Shown: in pieces, positions 4,524 through 5,593 of the stretch | Position numbering within the stretch: the stretch's first letter is position 1 | Layout: each line of letters starts with the position of its first letter | Assembly: GCA_031278795.1 (NCBI GenBank) | Contig: JAITJT010000006.1 | Coordinates: 1-5,593, forward strand | DNA: 5,593 nucleotides | From: Deltaproteobacteria bacterium | GTDB lineage: Bacteria > Desulfobacterota > Desulfarculia > Adiutricales > Adiutricaceae | Reading direction: 5' to 3' | Notes under the pieces: generated by a model | Database searches by the model: none | Told to the model about the DNA's origin: nothing | What the model saw: only the letters and a program-made list of their open reading frames with translations | Program-made: the position numbers and the translations under genes

Positions 4524-5063
4524 ATGGCAGACCAAGACAACACCCTCACCCTGAGACCCTCCCTCATAGGCAGCTGGTTTCTCTTTTTGGGATTTTTCAT
4601 GGCACTGGCCATAATCTACTTTGAAAGGGATCCCCAAGGGAGAGTGGGCATCTGGTACGCCCTTAGCGGGTTTTTCTTAGCCTTCATCATCCACCGCCTC
4701 AGCCAGAAGTATATTTTTGACAATGACTCCATTCGGGTCATCTCCTTTATGGGTGAGAGCAATAGAATCCAGTACAAAGACATACAAGAGATTGAGCTCA
4801 AGGACACCTTCGCCACCAGGGTGGCCGGGGCCGCCCACCTCCTCATCTACGCCAAGGGCAAGGTGGTGACCCTCCTCTCCCAAAAGGATGCCCCGCTACT
4901 TAGGGAGCGCATTTTAAAGCTAGCCCAAAGCGCCAGAGGCGCCTCGTCCAGTGAGACAGAGGGGATAGAGGGGAGTGCTACTGAAAACCAGGAGGATGGA
5001 ACAGTTGAGGATCAAGACGGATCCGATGACAACACTAAAGATCCTCCTCAGAAGCTTAACTAG
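4524..5063 (+). CDS. Two-helix membrane protein with bacterial PH-like domain
   Basis: The 179-aa protein has two hydrophobic segments, about 12-33 (LIGSWFLFLGFFMALAIIYF) and 41-57 (VGIWYALSGFFLAFIIH), joined by a short charged loop (ERDPQGR). About 62-136 resembles the bacterial PH (YdbS/bPH_2-like) fold that commonly follows such a membrane hairpin: KYIFDNDSIRV, then IQYKDIQEIELKDTF, HLLIYAKGKVVTLLSQKDAPLLRERILKLA. The last ~43 residues are a very acidic, Ser/Gly/Asp/Glu-rich tail (SETEGIEGSATENQEDG...), probably disordered and cytoplasmic. The family's role is poorly defined, so no molecular function is proposed. No standard start codon lies between the in-frame stop at 4452 and the ATG at 4524. 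A GGAGG exists but ends 23 bases upstream, so initiation is not classically Shine-Dalgarno driven. Terminated by the hairpin at 5092-5124. Confidence 0.82.
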   Translation: MADQDNTLTLRPSLIGSWFLFLGFFMALAIIYFERDPQGRVGIWYALSGFFLAFIIHRLSQKYIFDNDSIRVISFMGESNRIQYKDIQEIELKDTFATRVAGAAHLLIYAKGKVVTLLSQKDAPLLRERILKLAQSARGASSSETEGIEGSATENQEDGTVEDQDGSDDNTKDPPQKLN

Positions 5064-5091
5064 GGAGTTACCCCAATATAAAGCTAGCAAT

Positions 5092-5124
5092 GCCCTAGCC
5101 CAGGGCAAAGCCCTGGGCTAGGGC
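5092..5124 (+). terminator. Terminator after the PH-domain gene
   Basis: GCCCTAGCCCAGGGC (5092-5106) pairs perfectly over 15 bp with GCCCTGGGCTAGGGC (5110-5124) around an AAA loop. It starts 28 bases after the stop at 5063. The plus-strand tail is CCTCTTAAGCCC, pyrimidine-rich but not a T-run. It has the same style as the hairpins after lysC and tsaE. Confidence 0.75.
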
Positions 5125-5136
5125 CCTCTTAAGCCC

Positions 5137-5170
5137 TTAGCTTGGCACTTAGCTTGGCACTTAGCTTGGC
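5137..5170 (+). repeat. 12-bp tandem repeat TTAGCTTGGCAC
   Basis: Two complete identical copies (5137-5148, 5149-5160) and a third truncated one (TTAGCTTGGC, 5161-5170). The TTAGC core is the one found dispersed in other gaps, with a different spacer and period from the array before lysC. Further diverged copies follow: TTAGCTAA at 5197-5204 and GCTAA at 5214. The identical copies suggest recent slippage expansion. Confidence 0.85.
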
Positions 5171-5285
5171 CTTTATTTAAGCCTTTAACTAAACCCTTAG
5201 CTAAAACATTGAAGCTAATTAAGGACAAAACACTCTCTTTTCTCTAATCCAAAAACCCTTCCGCCAAGACCACCAATCTGCAACA
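5171..5285 (+). other. Leader region of the DnaJ-domain gene
   Basis: This AT-rich, T/A/C-dominated stretch precedes the DnaJ-domain gene. It contains the palindrome TTAGCTAA (5197-5204). I see only a weak promoter candidate (TTAAGG 5219-5224 and TCTAAT 5243-5248, 18 bp apart). I found no convincing heat-shock sigma-32 promoter or CIRCE-type inverted repeat, and no Shine-Dalgarno near the ATG. Confidence 0.4.
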
Positions 5286-5593
5286 ATGGCCGCCATCACC
5301 CGCAAAGACTACTACTCGATCCTCCAGGTACCACCTGAATCCGACGCTGTGGAGCTTAAAAAGGCCTACCACCGCCTGGCGGTGCTCTGGCATCCGGACA
5401 GGAACCCAGGCTCCCAGATGGCTGAGGAGAGGTTCAAGTCCATAGCCGAGGCCTACGCCGTGCTCTCGGATCCAAAAAAGCGGAAGAGATACGACGAGGT
5501 GGGCCATGAAATATTCGCGGGCGAGTTCACCGAGAAGGACATCTTCCAGGGCTTTGAGATAAACGACCTCTTCAAGGAGTTCGGGCTCCCCAC
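5286..5593 (+). CDS. DnaJ-domain protein, 5' part (CbpA/DnaJ-like)
   Basis: The first 102 codons are present and the gene runs off the right edge. An N-terminal J domain spans about 7-71: KDYYSILQVPPESDAVELKKAYHRLA, the HPD motif at 36-38 (LWHPDRNPGS), then FKSIAEAYAVLSDPKKRKRYDEVG. HPD is the residue triad by which J proteins stimulate the ATPase of a DnaK-type Hsp70. After it comes EFTEKDIFQGFEINDLFKEFGLP, an acidic/aromatic linker like that of CbpA-like DnaJ proteins; no glycine-rich run or zinc-finger cysteines have appeared by the edge. Whether it is canonical DnaJ, CbpA or another J protein depends on the missing part; the linker favours a CbpA-like one. The ATG at 5286 is the natural start, though no Shine-Dalgarno is visible. 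Confidence 0.88.
   Translation, partial: MAAITRKDYYSILQVPPESDAVELKKAYHRLAVLWHPDRNPGSQMAEERFKSIAEAYAVLSDPKKRKRYDEVGHEIFAGEFTEKDIFQGFEINDLFKEFGLP

Noticed and set aside
4616..4883. Minus-strand ORFs inside the PH-domain gene
   Set aside because: They mirror the membrane-protein coding frame and show no independent start signals.
5171..5285. Heat-shock (sigma-32) promoter or CIRCE element for the DnaJ gene
   Set aside because: No CTTGAA plus CCCCAT-like pair at suitable spacing and no TTAGCACTC-type inverted repeat; TTAGC here is part of the general intergenic motif and the 9-base CIRCE arm is absent.
5244..5507. Minus-strand ORF over the DnaJ-domain gene
   Set aside because: The opposite strand encodes a clear J domain with HPD; the antisense frame is a by-product.

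Overview
The window looks like chromosomal DNA from a Gram-negative bacterium, most plausibly a member of the Desulfobacterota / former Deltaproteobacteria. This is an inference. It rests on the tsaE followed by lysC order, on the style of the RlmE and DnaJ-like proteins, and on the frequent use of AGG and ATA codons in GC-rich coding sequence. Coding density is low for a bacterium: by my count about 1.5 kb of 5.6 kb lies outside genes. I see no transposase, phage gene, CRISPR array, tRNA or rRNA.

Layout. (1) Positions 1-57 are the last 18 codons of an unidentified plus-strand gene. (2) Positions 58-355 are a convergent intergenic region with a bidirectional terminator. (3) A minus-strand rlmE (23S rRNA 2'-O-methyltransferase, 356-955) follows. 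(4) A compact divergent promoter region leads into plus-strand tsaE (to 1597), the ATPase of tRNA t6A synthesis, whose start codon is ambiguous. (5) A degenerate 15/16-bp tandem repeat array lies in front of lysC. (6) lysC, a feedback-type aspartate kinase, occupies 1820-3058. (7) A second convergent intergenic region carries a terminator and a dense TTAGC/GCTAA cluster. (8) A minus-strand exported protein of unknown function spans 3287-4087. (9) A 436-bp structured region (4088-4523) separates it from (10) a plus-strand two-helix membrane protein with a bacterial PH-like domain (4524-5063). (11) A terminator and a 12-bp tandem repeat precede (12) the start of a DnaJ-domain gene that runs off the window at 5593.

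The genes do not form one pathway. rlmE and tsaE both serve translation (rRNA and tRNA modification), lysC feeds lysine/threonine/methionine (and cell-wall) synthesis, and the DnaJ-like protein is a chaperone or DNA-binding co-factor. Nearly every gene appears to be its own transcription unit, closed by a perfect GC-rich hairpin with a very short A-rich loop and little or no T-tract.

The most unusual signal is not a gene. The pentamer TTAGC and its complement GCTAA occur about 33 times in roughly 1.5 kb of intergenic DNA but only about 7 times in roughly 4.1 kb of coding DNA (hand counts). In separate gaps the same core has expanded into different tandem arrays (15/16-bp period before lysC, 12-bp period before the DnaJ gene) or into palindromic clusters. 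No recognisable complete new multi-gene system is present.
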